Assembly: GCA_026399435.1 (NCBI GenBank)
Contig: JAPLQX010000034.1
Coordinates: 1 to 35,071, forward strand
Reading direction: 5' to 3'
DNA: 35,071 bases
Source of the DNA: Rhodocyclales bacterium
GTDB taxonomy: Bacteria; Pseudomonadota; Gammaproteobacteria; Burkholderiales; Rhodocyclaceae
Made by a program: the position numbers and the translations under genes. Shown here piece after piece: positions 35,027 through 35,071 of the stretch; position 1 is the stretch's first letter, and every line of letters begins with the position of its first letter. Below the pieces are notes generated by a model. It was not told the origin of the DNA. It searched no databases and saw only the letters and a program-made list of their open reading frames with translations.

Positions 35027-35071
35027 TGGTGGTGATGAGTGGACTTGAACCACCGACCCCCGGATTATGAA
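35027..35071 (-). tRNA. tRNA with anticodon CAT (Met or Ile2), 5' part outside window
   Basis: The 3' 45 nt are visible on the minus strand: CCA (35029-35027), discriminator A, acceptor 3' side CATCACC (35037-35031), T arm GGTGG TTCAAGT CCACT, variable loop, anticodon stem 3' side and the loop TTCATAA. The anticodon is CAT (35069-35067). Elongator tRNA-Met seems likely, but tRNA-Ile2, whose C is modified to lysidine, has the same anticodon and cannot be ruled out without the missing 5' half. Confidence 0.85.

Larger units (their letters stand above)
34984..35071. repeat. 88-bp direct repeat, right copy (att-like)
   Basis: The right copy of the repeat starting at 33474. It ends at the window edge, so the true repeat may extend further. 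It carries the intact terminator and the anticodon CAT. Confidence 0.9.

Overview
The window looks like a chromosomal segment of a GC-rich betaproteobacterium, most likely of the Rhodocyclales type. This is inferred from the gene order lipA-lipB-ybeD-dat-dacA-rlpA-rodA-mrdA-mreD-mreC-mreB next to gatCAB, and from the high GC content; no search was run. The core is ordinary, tightly packed housekeeping DNA. Each end carries a tRNA-linked accessory patch.

Left end (1-1702): the tail of a DUF2188 gene, a DUF3606 gene and a zinc-ribbon protein with a HEPN-like C-terminus lie against the 3' side of a tRNA-Arg(CCG). This is the position expected of an integrated island. A 16-bp perfect inverted repeat sits between the last island gene and the tRNA.

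1801-10520: a membrane-anchored cytochrome c5 converges on rep helicase across a strong terminator. rep, a DUF4197 periplasmic protein and an AMP-forming acyl-CoA ligase (fadD) form a leftward unit. A CREST (ceramidase-like) membrane hydrolase gene is divergent from fadD across a 19-bp palindrome. A divergent pair follows: an XRE-type regulator and a three-gene cassette of a YiaA/B membrane protein, a possible Tat substrate and a DUF2145 protein.

10614-15896: a rightward operon encodes an LplT-like MFS carrier fused to a PlsC acyltransferase, a large DUF2339 polytopic protein and a small alpha/beta hydrolase. Its theme is probably envelope lipids.

15983-26596 (all leftward): the cell-elongation and wall cluster mreB, mreC, mreD, mrdA, rodA, rlpA, dacA, dat, ybeD, lipB and lipA. 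Many junctions are 4-bp ATGA overlaps. The first eight genes shape or trim peptidoglycan or may supply D-amino acids. The last ones attach lipoate.

26800-33385: gatCAB (tRNA-dependent amidotransferase) runs rightward and converges on a coiled-coil secreted protein in an operon with pyrE. Divergent from pyrE by 5 bp is exoA (exonuclease III), followed by a yqjD-yqjE-yqjK membrane-stress operon.

Right end (33474-35071): an 88-bp direct repeat, 1,510 bp apart, brackets a single class II Fic gene. The right copy is the 3' half of a tRNA with anticodon CAT, cut by the window edge, plus its terminator. The left copy is a decayed tRNA 3' half plus a damaged terminator. This looks like a small islet inserted with a crossover at the anticodon loop. 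The Fic promoter contains repeated TTTGAAA boxes that could be an autoregulatory operator.

The most interesting leads are the Fic islet with its operator, the zinc-ribbon/HEPN protein, the XRE/YiaAB/DUF2145 cassette, and a dispersed repeat that appears to have been absorbed in frame into the RlpA linker.
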